From NCBI GenBank assembly GCA_964030785.1, contig OZ034968.1, positions 33,889,686 through 33,953,685 of the forward strand: a DNA stretch of 64,000 nt. The letters run 5' to 3'. The notes beneath the pieces were generated by a model, which was not told where the DNA came from, searched no databases, and saw only the letters and a list, made by a program, of their open reading frames with translations. This document shows positions 54,889 to 64,000 of the stretch, piece after piece (position 1 is the first letter of the stretch; each line of letters begins with the position of its first letter). The position numbers and the translations under genes are program-made. The stretch is from Siderastrea siderea. Lineage: Eukaryota > Cnidaria > Anthozoa > Scleractinia > Rhizangiidae.

Positions 54889-55476
54889 CCCAGGGGGGGT
54901 ACTCCGAGTTTCAAGTGACGGGGATGATCGAATGGAGGCAAAAATCAATACCCAAAAAAATCCCTAGGGCTTCCAACAAAACCCAAAAAAATCCCTGGAC
55001 CAAAAATTTACCCCAAAAAAATCCCCTGCCGAAATTCCGAGCCTTAATTTCCAGAAAGGATTAAATGATCTAACACGAAAAAAAACACTAGAAATTGAAT
55101 GTCTGCATTTGGTTATAATTCATCATACCAGATGATTTTATCCTTTCCTTATCTGGTAGTCATTCTAACAACACTAGGGACACCCAAGAACATCTTCTGT
55201 ATCAACAACAGCATTATGAATGACAACTCTAAACAAAACAAGACTACCCGGGTAAGAACAAGTTTGGTTGTACTTTATTTGCGGAACTACGCGGCTGGGA
55301 TACACAATCTTCAGATCATTTTGAATACCCAAAAAAAATCCATACTTAAATCAAGCCACCCAAAAAAATACCTGCCAAATCTTCATACCCAAAAAAATCC
55401 CGGAATCGAAAATTTCAAACCCAAAAAACTCCTTCGATCATCCCCGTCACTTGAAGTCCGGAGTACCCCCCCTGGG
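54889..55476. mobile_element. MITE with CCCAGGGGGGGTACTCC ends inserted in the array
   Basis: A 588-base element with perfect CCCAGGGGGGGTACTCC inverted ends, flanked by TGCACAAC at 54,881-54,888 and 55,477-55,484. That octamer is also part of the satellite unit, so it fits an 8-base target duplication but cannot prove it. The interior has many CCCAAAAAAATCC motifs. Related to the decayed copy at 30,085-30,646. Confidence 0.85.
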
Positions 55477-56083
55477 TGCACAACTGACCGAGTAATACAC
55501 AACTGACCGAGTATTAATGCACAACTGACGGAGTTATCATGTAACTGACTGAGTACTACACAGTTGACCAAGTAACGCACAACTGACGGAGTAATACACA
55601 ACTGACTAAGTAACGCACAACTGACTGAGTAATGCGCAACTGACCGAGTAATGCACAACTGACGGAGTTATCATGTAACTGACTGAGTAATACTCAACTG
55701 ACCAAGTAACGCACAACTGACGGAGTAATACACAACTGAGGGAGTAGTACACAACTGACCCGCAATTAACGCACAACTGACGGAGTAATACACAACCGAG
55801 GGACTAATACACAACTGACCTGCAATTAACGCACAATTGACGGAGTAATACACAACTGACCGGACTTAGCCGAGTATTGTATACATGTTCAAAACCGAAC
55901 AAGTTGTATGTCCTGGAGGGACCATATCATTGTAACTAACACAGAAATGTACGACATGGTAGAATACGCCACACATTTATTGAAGAACGGGGAAGCTACA
56001 ATGCAGTGATAAGACAAAAAGCCAAAAATATCTCAATCAATAGACATGGGTAATTTTGAAACAAACGGCACGCAATAGATTGG

Positions 56084-57150
56084 GTCACGCGAGGTTCGTC
56101 TGGATGGATGGGTGTCCTGGTTCTTATCAGGTCGATTTGACAGGTAAGGGATTTCTTTCGGTCCACTTTCTAAGGGTGTCTACAAACTTGGTTAAGTCCC
56201 ATTCCCGCCAGTCGTCGTCTGTTCTCACGAGATCTCCCCGAATTCCCTCTAGCTTGTCTAGGGACGTTCTCGCGTATCCATTGACTTCTTTCAACTTTCT
56301 TAGCGTTTCTAGTGCTTGCACATTAAACAAAAAATTTCTCATAAAACTGATGAATCTTCACTGGATTTGTACCACTGATAATAGGTAACGCGATTATGTT
56401 ATGTACATATGCATTCACTATCTCTGATGTTTTTCCATACTTGATCTTTAGGAGGTTTTTAGCGCGCTGGCACCCTTCACTCGAAAATGGGAGGCCATCA
56501 TTCCCCGCTCTTTTTTTCGGCTCCACTAGATCTTTGAGGTAAGCGAATTTTGTCACCCTCGCCAAGTCACTACACTTGTCTATTTCAACTTCGAAAATAT
56601 TCCAGAGACGGAGCCAATTAGTGTGAGAAGCATTGAATTTGGTGACTGTTAACTTAGGATGCTTCGCGTGCTGTGCTTCGCTGGCTTTAACTTCGCTCGC
56701 TTTTGTTGCGTGATTCTTTTTACAGTCTTCTATTTTCAAGTCGAATTCAAGCTTCTGCTTGAGCTGTGCCCGTTCGAATTCTAGCTGTTCTTCTCGCTCT
56801 TTTGTTTTAAGGATTTTTTCAAACTCTTTTAGCTTTATGGTCTTCTTCGGCTTTGATTCTAGTTAAAAGTAAGTAACTTCTCGTTTATATGTGTAACCTT
56901 CGTATCAACTTCGGCGACCTGGGTTTCCATGTCCGCGGTCCAAGTAGCGATGGCCTCCTCAGTTTCGCTATTCTAAACATTTCTTCCAATACTTGAAGCT
57001 GTAATTGATCCATACTTCCCACCATGGTGTTCAGCGCATCGCGATGTCTGTTGATTCCGAGCGCAGTGTTCGATTTGGGTACTTCATCCCCCCCCCCCCC
57101 CCCAAGGTAAATTTAAGGAGTTTTACTTTACCTTGAATGTCTGCTTGTAA
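56084..57150 (-). pseudogene. BEL/Pao gag (DUF1759-like) remnant
   Basis: Minus-strand frames 56,739-56,323 and 56,342-56,127 contain KLTVTKFNASHTNWLRLWNI, KFAYLKDLV, NLLKIKYGKTSEIV and FLFNVQALETLRKLKEVNGY, the order of blocks in BEL/Pao gag of the DUF1759 type. The two frames abut with a shift, and a stop precedes the foldback junction. Further upstream (56,740-56,860) is a Lys/Glu/Gln coiled-coil-coding stretch with stops. The 5-prime LTR and primer site were not identified. Confidence 0.8.
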
Positions 57151-57427
57151 TTTATCCATGTCCTCGGCTTTGAGATCACTGGATACTTGTTAAGCGACTT
57201 CCAGTCCCGTCGGAGGTGCCACTGTTGTGCGAACGCCAAGATTTAACAGGCCGTTCTTCGCAAACTTCACTGTTTTCTTAATCTCACACTACACAAGTAC
57301 AGGCCTCCTCCCTCCCACTGTTTGATGAACTCTCTTGATTCTGAGCGCGGCACTCCCGAAACCTTAACCAAAACTTAATGTGATTGGCTTACGACTATTT
57401 CATGACATTATTATCTTTTTGTTCTAG
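57151..57427. other. Unresolved 5-prime flank of the BEL/Pao remnant
   Basis: A poly-C run lies at 57,090-57,104 just before it. TGTTGTGCGAACGCC near 57,224 could be near an LTR edge, but I found no LTR pair. Confidence 0.3.
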
Positions 57428-57429
57428 TG

Positions 57430-57660
57430 TTTGTTCTAGTTTTGATATTGCGTGATTCAGGTCATTTAGGAATAGAATTTCGAAGTTCGTGTTATGACAA
57501 GACCTCTTGTCTTGTTGACAAGAGGAAAAGCAATTACAACTTGCCGCTAATTAGCTGTCAATCAAACTAATTGCAAACTGTCATGCTTGTTTTCATAACA
57601 CGAACTTCGAAATTCTATTCCTAAATGACCTGAATCACGCAATATCAAAACTAGAACAAA
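57430..57660. repeat. Perfect 67-bp inverted repeat
   Basis: 57,430-57,496 and 57,594-57,660 appear to be exact inverted copies around a 97-base spacer that itself has a short CCTCTTGTC/GACAAGAGG hairpin. Likely a young MITE or hairpin insertion. Confidence 0.9.
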
Positions 57661-59433
57661 AACGATACACAATACAACTGTTACTTTCACGACACCATAA
57701 TAGGTGCATGCCGCATAAAAGTCTTGAGGTATCCCTCTTCGTAGAACATAAACAATCTCAGTTTGTAGCAGCAGATATAATATCGTTTAAATTATGTACA
57801 CTGTCGGGAGTTGAGTTTTGCTTCTGTCACAGCAGGTTGACCACCACTCCGTCTTTCTGATTGTTCAGAGAAATCAGGTTTTCAATACTTTACCCAAGGT
57901 TAATGTCACAGTCTCTCCATCCTCAGTATCCTGTCATTGCTGTACTGAAGGTAATTGACATAGCTTACTAAATTGTCTCTCACTTGATGATCTTGTTGAA
58001 TGGAACTTTGGGAGGACCGCACAAATTCACGCGGCGCACATCCTCAAGACACTCGATAACTTCCATCAACTGTGCGGGTGTCTCTGTGTTGGGTCCCGAG
58101 TTAAGATATGCAGTCTGGCTCAGAGAAATCAATTCGGGATATCGAACAGAAGTAATGAAATGGCCCTCTGATATCTCGCGGCCATATGTGAATTAGTGTT
58201 GAGTCAAAAAGTAAGAGTATGCCAGGAAAACTGCTACTTGTTGTTTCAGTTATGAAGGATGAGTAGAAGTCGGGCTGAGAGGGGGGCTCCACAGAGGGGG
58301 GGGGGGGGGTCATTAAAGGAAAGGCGCTTAACTGCGGGTTAACGGCAAACTGACATTGTGTGCAGTGCCGGGGTATTGCAGACTGACGCTCACTCCAGAA
58401 TGGTTGAAAATGTAGTATATTTTTTTATCCTGAAAACATCAACCGTCATGGGGAGTGAGGTCCACGTACCTTGAAATGACCCTAAATCAAATCCTTCTGT
58501 TTGTAAACTAAACGTCAGAAGCGACGTTTTTGTTGCGCCCACCGAAAAGTAAATGATGGTGAGCTAACACTCTTGTAGCAAAGGTAATATACAAATTAGC
58601 CCCGAATCGGGAGCGATATGATCATAAAGGCTTAAACCACAACAGAAACAACAACAACAACACTTCAAACTTTATGGATATGTGGATATGTAAAGAAAGC
58701 CAAGCTAAAATTCCCACAGTGGAATCAACCACATTCCTCATTTTTTTTAGATTTAAAAATCTACGATACGAGAGAGGGAATACTTCAATAAATAAGAAAA
58801 ATACTTATCTTCTTGATAGAAATGCTTTTGCATTAATGTCCCCAAGGCAGGAATTTCAAATTTACTTCACTTTGACTAAAGCAGCACTGAAATATGTGTT
58901 ACGGTCACAGTGTGTCGCACAATCCACTGGTCACGTTTAGTATTCTTCGTGTTTCTTTCGCTATTGTAGTCTATTGGGAGCACTCTCTCACAGAACACTG
59001 TTTAACTTCCCCAAAGCAAATTTTATATCAATTGACAGGCCATTTCTTCCTTACCTTAACTTTTGAATTTCTCTTTGTAGTAAAGTATTTTTTCAATTTA
59101 GCTAGCGATTTTGATAGAGAAACAGGGGAATTCTTTTCAGGTCTCTCTCGGAGTCACAATTTTTTTCAAACTGGATGCAAATTGGGACTGAAGTAAATCG
59201 AAGACAGGTTGTAGAATATGCTGATATTATACAAGCGGATGTCTTCTGGCTTTATAGCTAAGACATGCGGTTTGCTTGAAAATGGCTAATTTCTAAGCTG
59301 AAAATAATTTGTTTTGTTTGTCCCTGAAATAGATTCTTCTCATTTTCTGCTGAAACAACATTCCAAACAAGAACATTCCAACATTACTTTTTGTATAGTT
59401 GTAGTTAATCGGGACCGAAAAACAAAAAGGGTG
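57661..59433. other. Non-coding stretch
   Basis: A poly-G run at about 58,297-58,310. Short frames only; no gene or repeat family recognised. Confidence 0.4.
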
Positions 59434-62417
59434 TTACTAAAACGGGGAATGGGAAATCGCGAATGGGGAATGGGGAAAAGAAAAATGGGAGATGAGAAAT
59501 GAAAAGAACGTGAGGTCATTGGTAAGCAACAAAACCCTTTTTTTCTAAATCTAGGGGATACAAAATATTATTTCCCACTTTTCGCAAGCGTAAATTACTT
59601 TATGGCAAGTTGCATTGTGACTCACTGGCGGTGGTAAGTGTTGAATAAAGAATTTCAGAGGTTTATTGCCACTACAGGAAAGTGATGGTTTTCTGAGGGA
59701 TGGCCAAACGAGGGATAACATAAGGCACGACTACATGGAGAATGGTAAAGGATCCGTAGGCTTTTGGATTCTGACTCGAGCTCGAAGGGAAGTCGTGGCC
59801 TCGGGATGATGTGCTGTTTGTATTAAGCAAGGTCCGAAGGCGAAGGTAAAAGTAACCTTAAATTTGATTTAGTTAACTGCTTTCATTTTCGAAACCTTTT
59901 GGTTTGCGAATAGGAAAAAAAATCTAATGATACCGGGGTACTGAGAAACAAACCTGGGATGCCCTCCATTTTAACCCAAAATTCTAAAATTTTAATTTAC
60001 TTTCAAAGAATGAAGCACATGTCTCAGTTGAGTCGGTACCCTTCAACAACTCGGTTCAAAAGCTTCCCATTTCCTCAAAAACACTTACTATCAGTGAAAA
60101 TGATAAATCCAGCAGAAATAGAACACCCTTTCGAAAGACTCAAATTTTCAGGAAGTTTGTTTTGTCTAGAAATTTCTCTACTATATTGGTGGTTCCCGGG
60201 CGAAAGCGTAAAAGCGTGACTTGTGAAGCATGCCCGATTTTCTCAATATTTCTTACAACTTTTTCACTTTAATTTCACTGTAATTTCTTCCAACAATTCA
60301 CTATATTTTCCACCTTAAATAGTCTTCGGAGAAATTTACGATCATTTTGGTTCGATTTCAGGTTATTGCGGTCGAACGGAAGGCGCTCAGGTTCACAAAA
60401 CTTCAAGGCGACGCTTTTATACCTTATGCGATGTTAAGGCTAATAATTTGAAAGACGTTTAATGGTTCACAATAATTCTTAAAGTCATTTATCTGTTTGC
60501 TGGGGTAGTTTTTGCAAACATTTCGTGGAAGCAAGCAAAATCGTTTATTTACCAGGCATTTGCTAATTTCAGGTACCAGTAGAAAATAGTTTGCGTTGCT
60601 AACTGTACAAGTCCGTTCGTTCATACTTTTGGGAGTTAAAGAGAGATGGGTGCTGATTTGGATAATTCGCCACAGCACTCACTGTTTTCTAATTTCACAT
60701 TTTCAATTTCCCTTTTTTAATTTTCCCATTTTTCATTTTTCAAATTCAATCCGGTATCTCTGGAACTGTTTGTTACTTGTCGCAGACAGCACATCATCCC
60801 GATAATATGAATATCGGCCACGACTGCCCACGATCGCGGGCTCGAGTCAGAATTCAAAAGCCGGCAGAACCTCTACCATTCTCCTCGTAGTCGTGCCTCG
60901 TGTTATTACTCGTTTCCAGAGTTCTAACAATGCACCTTGTCATAAAGTAATTTAAGGTGGCTCGAAAGGGTTTTTAAATGTTATACACCGCTTGAAACGA
61001 GGAAAGATTACAAGAAAGTGTTTCTAAGCATGTGGGCAATCTATGAATATCTTGACAACTCTTTTGTCGGGCAATACTTTAAGGCTGGTTGTGACATCAT
61101 AGCCGTTACCATGACAACCCTGAAGGCCCACAAAAGAGCGCCAAATCTCAGTTTTCGCCAATTATCCAAAAAACTAAGTCGGTGACCTACCCTTTTTATT
61201 GCATTTTTAGAAAACTCCCTAAATCTTGAACTTCTCTGACGGTATAGCAAAAAGTTATTCAGTAGAACTTAAGTTATACAGAAAAAGCCATTTTTGGAAT
61301 TACAAAAAATTCCACTGAATAACTTTCTTCCAAAAGCTTCTATCTGAATTGGCACACTTAGTGTTACATGCATGCAAAAAATCAGGATGGGTCACCAAGC
61401 AAAATTTCGAGATAAAAACAAATGTTTCGTGCAAGTTTTATTTCCGGTTTTCGCGATTTTACGCGGCATTTAAGGACGTTCGCGCGAAAAACTTCTACAA
61501 TACAGATTTTTTTCATACTTTGGCTGCAGTCAGATAATGAGTTACCTATGTCAGAAATGCAAAAAAACTGGGGGGCCACCGACTTCGTTTTCAAAATAAA
61601 GCGCGTGGAAAACTACCCCAATTTTGACAAATCGGCCCTCGCAACTCGACATGGCCTCAGTGCTTGTTAGTTGAAAAATATTAAAAATGATTCGCTGTAG
61701 ACCCACTTTCTTAGTCAAATTTTATTTAAGTGGGTCTGTCAAGTAAACAATGTGAGCTGGTGTCATCCTTTTAGTTAAACTCATCCTCTAAGATGGACTT
61801 TTGCGAACACCGTGCAGCTACAATAATAGCATAATTCGATGACCCGAGGGCAGAAAAGTTGAAAAAAATCAAACTTCCACAATACAGATTTTCTTTATTT
61901 TTTCTCAAAACGTAGATAATTGACAGAGAAAGTGATTTATCAAAAGAAAATATGAGGTCACCGAACATTTAAGAGTAAAGCCCGTGCATAGATACTAAAG
62001 TGCCCACTAGCGCTATATATTTCCACATTTCTACAACAGCGCGCGCGCTCAATGCATGGCGTGGCAGTGAATTGCGTGCGCAGTAAGGATGCGCAGAAAC
62101 AATTAGCGCGAACGTCCTTAACTTCCGGTATTTTGCGCGCGCGACTTATCGATAGGAATTTGGATTCACTCAGCTGACGCGTACATTCTTGCTATGTCGT
62201 GTGTAGGCTACTCGTGCGCGCGCGCTAAAAACCCTTTCGAGCCTCCTTAAGCGTGCGAAAAGTAGGAAATAATATCTTATGTCTCCTAAATTAAAAAAAA
62301 AAAAAGATTTTTTTGATAATTACCACTGGCCTCATTATCTTCTCTTATCTCATCTCCCATTTTTAATTTCCCATTTCTTTTTCCCATTCCCCATTCCTTC
62401 TTTCCCGTTTTAGTAGC
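59434..62417. mobile_element. 3-kb TIR element with TACTAAAACGGG ends
   Basis: TTACTAAAACGGGGAATGGG at the left and GCTACTAAAACGGGAAAG inverted at the right start about 70 bases of GAATGGGGAATGGG-type similarity. Inside is a further diverged inverted pair (about 59,590-59,850 and 60,740-60,960), so it may be composite. No transposase. Confidence 0.6.
61474..62117. mobile_element. TTAA-flanked piggyBac-type MITE
   Basis: GGACGTTCGCGC at 61,474 is inverted at the right end (62,106-62,117), with TTAA on both sides (61,470-61,473 and 62,118-62,121). 644 bases, GC-rich CGCGCG tracts in the right half, no coding potential. Confidence 0.8.
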
Positions 62418-63347
62418 ATCCAAAAAAATATTGCCTTCATCAAATTCAAAATATTAGGTTAAATAGTGACCTGAACTTATTGGTTGACGATGTTAAAGTA
62501 CTAGTTTAGCTAATTTTCTTCTCTGGGATGCCTAGAACGAGTTTAATTCTGTACATGCATCTCCTTATTATTCTAAAACAAACGGTGAAAATGAAGTTGT
62601 TAAGTAGTTTCAGCACTAAGTATATCATTATCTTAACACGCCCCAGCTTAAAATGTTGCCTTTTTGTAATGTTTAACGCTTAGTTTTTCCTACAAAAGAG
62701 TGTACCTCTACTGCTTGAAGTAGAGTGTACATGTACGCTGGTGCTTCCCCCTCATAAAAGTTTCAGACTCAATTTTTTTCGTTGAATTACTTTCACAGCA
62801 GCCGGAGTCTCAGTCTACATGGTCTAAGATCAAAGACTGTCGTTAACTCCCACGAAAACCAAATTGGATAAAGACGGAAATACCGTAGGCTGAAAAACTG
62901 TGCAGAAAGCCAATTATGCCGGCAAATTAATTCAAACGAGAATTTCTTTCTAGGAAAAAGACTCGCTCAAGAAGTAACTCCATGTGCCGGTAACGTGACG
63001 TGACGTCATTTGTTATGTACACTAGAGTGTTTTAGTGAAAAATAGACCACTCGTAAAGTTCATACAAAACTACATCCGGGCCTCGAGAGACGTATTTTCC
63101 AATCCTTACTAGTGAGAACATCGATGACGTCATTTCCCGCTTTCACACTGTTGCTTGTGCAACAATACGCTTGTCTATATAATAAAAAGAAAATCACACA
63201 TTTCTGTATCTTTGTACTGTGATAAAGATATCGCAACTCCCACGACCATCTTCTCTATAAAAGGTACTTAAAGAATCTCAGCTGTTATATAATGAGCTAT
63301 ACTCTAGCAATACATAAATCTGTGCTTTGGTTGCTCACGACGAGTTG
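62418..63347. other. Non-coding stretch
   Basis: GTGACGTGACGTCA near 62,996-63,009 is a CRE-like motif; otherwise nothing recognised. Confidence 0.4.
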
Positions 63348-63949
63348 TTAAGAGTGAAGAGACACAAAAATGAGAGACACAAAAAAGAAAGATCGTGAAA
63401 ATATACTGAACAAAATAACAAGCCTAATAAAAAAACAAAAACAAATTGCATTCAAATTACCGATTGTATCCTCTATTCCAAGTTCAGATGGTGCGCCACG
63501 AGTTCCCAGCATTCCACTGTCGCTGGTTTTTGTTGTCATGCTGCGTGCATCCTCAGAGTTCCCGCCATGAGTTCCTGGCATTCCACTGTCGCTGGCTTCT
63601 GTTGTCATGCTGCGTGCATCCTCAGAGTTCCCGCCATGAGTTCCCGGCATTCCACTGTCGCTGGTTTCTGTTGTCATGCTGTGTGCATCCTCAGAGTTCC
63701 CGCCATGAGTTCCTGGCATTCCACTGTCGCTGGCTTCTGTCGTCATCCTGCGTGCATACTCAGCGTTTTCCAAATACCGCTGAACATAAGCACGTCTCTC
63801 CAGGTATTTGGCCTGATTCAATACAGGATTTTCTAGTTGGAATGTTCTTTCTTTTGGTCCTCCACCATCCCGTGCTTTGCAGTACAGGCTAGAATCGGAA
63901 TTTCTTCGGTACATTCTGGTCGGTCGCCTCTCTTCCTGATTGTTGGCAT
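63348..63949 (-). CDS. Exon with 23-residue tandem repeats
   Basis: The exon starts at 63,949 after TGTTTTAAAG and encodes ERRPTRMYRRNSDSSLYC, then a Tyr/Arg-rich helix, then four copies of a 23-residue unit (MTTEASDSGMPGTHGGNSEDAR). It may run to the stop at 63,348, giving a hydrophobic C-terminus (ICFCFFIRLVILFSIF), or splice at ATCG|GTAATT (63,461/63,460). The corresponding 69-bp DNA repeat covers about 63,493-63,765. The repeat is low-complexity, Ser/Thr/Gly-rich and probably disordered. The rest of the gene lies beyond the right edge. No family recognised. Confidence 0.5.
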
Positions 63950-64000
63950 CTTTAAAACAGTTACAAATGTGAACAAACGAAACCATGCAAAAAAACATTG

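Larger units (their letters stand above)
48924..55862 (-). repeat. 19-bp satellite, right arm
   Basis: The same unit, inverted (AATACACAACTGACCGAGT), about 330 copies by length after removing the MITE at 54,889-55,476. The main variants are AC(A/G)ACTGAC or CAACCGAC and GAGTAATAC or GAGTAATGC. The outer portion beyond 54,180 is irregular, with ACCGAAAA and similar units, mirroring the irregular outer end of the left arm. Confidence 0.95.
47346..56077. mobile_element. 8.7-kb foldback element with 19-bp satellite arms
   Basis: Unique-sequence inverted ends of about 215 bases (47,346-47,560 and 55,863-56,077) carry TAT(G/T)G(T/C)G(C/T)GCCGTTTG termini. Inside, 19-bp repeats run in one direction on the left (47,561-48,605) and the opposite direction on the right (48,924-55,862), around a 318-base loop. 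TAGATTGG at 47,338-47,345 and 56,076-56,083 marks an 8-base target duplication; if the terminal TA belongs to the element it is the 6-base GATTGG. It lies within the BEL/Pao gag, whose frame is open across the site with one duplication copy removed. No transposase. The structure parallels Drosophila FB and Galileo foldback elements. Confidence 0.85.

Noticed and set aside
47561..55862. Many overlapping open frames up to 835 codons encoding CITRSVVHYSV-type repeats
   Set aside because: They are by-products of a 19-bp satellite with no stop in three frames of one strand; composition is purely the unit, and the block is the arm of a foldback element.

Overview
The window looks like nuclear DNA of a metazoan. 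It is AT-rich, dense in nested transposons and poor in genes, and the mix of BEL/Pao, CR1-like and L1/Tx1-like retroelements, TTAA- and TA-target elements and a chromodomain-bearing Polinton integrase is what I would expect of a cnidarian, probably an anthozoan such as a stony coral. The taxon is an inference from element types; no diagnostic host gene was recognised.

Region 1 (about 1-9,760) is the most gene-dense part: one side of a Polinton/Maverick (adintovirus-like) element, cut by the left window edge and visibly more GC-rich than its surroundings. A tightly packed minus-strand block (4,593 down to 1) holds a small unknown protein, an RVE integrase with C-terminal chromodomain, two paralogous putative capsid-type proteins, three short very basic proteins (one resembling adenovirus pX/mu) and the first 56 codons of a probable major-capsid-type protein. 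A GRF zinc-finger gene (minus) and a SLOG-like gene (plus) diverge from a promoter built of 45-bp CCAAT-box repeats, and five Pumilio-type TGTANATA motifs follow the SLOG gene. Next come an unknown minus-strand gene, a plus-strand cluster of two tandem paralogous mini-proteins and a RING-like protein joined stop-to-start, and a third capsid-type paralogue. Polymerase B, packaging ATPase and protease are not in the window and should lie to the left. All complete element genes are uninterrupted, unlike the neighbouring retroelements.

Region 2 (9,760-45,400) is non-coding DNA and nested repeats. A 4.2-kb element with about 1.5-kb inverted arms sits at a TTAA inside a CR1-like LINE. A 4.8-kb element has TGACGTCA-containing terminal repeats. 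A two-exon gene fragment lies on the minus strand (28,741-31,650). A long-TIR element carries an exon-like captured fragment and was split by an L1/Tx1-like LINE. Several MITEs, a tRNA-derived sequence and microsatellites are also present.

Region 3 (45,430-57,150) is a decayed BEL/Pao retrotransposon on the minus strand. Its gag is split by an 8.7-kb foldback element (47,346-56,077) whose arms are hundreds of copies of a 19-bp satellite in opposite orientations. Another MITE lies inside one arm. The 19-bp unit is free of stops in all three frames of one strand, which explains the many long open frames there; they are not genes.

Region 4 (57,150-64,000) has a 67-bp-arm hairpin, a 3-kb element holding a TTAA-flanked MITE, and at the right edge an exon coding a 23-residue tandem repeat. 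The order of nesting gives a relative history: retroelements first, then the TTAA and foldback elements, then the MITE in the array.
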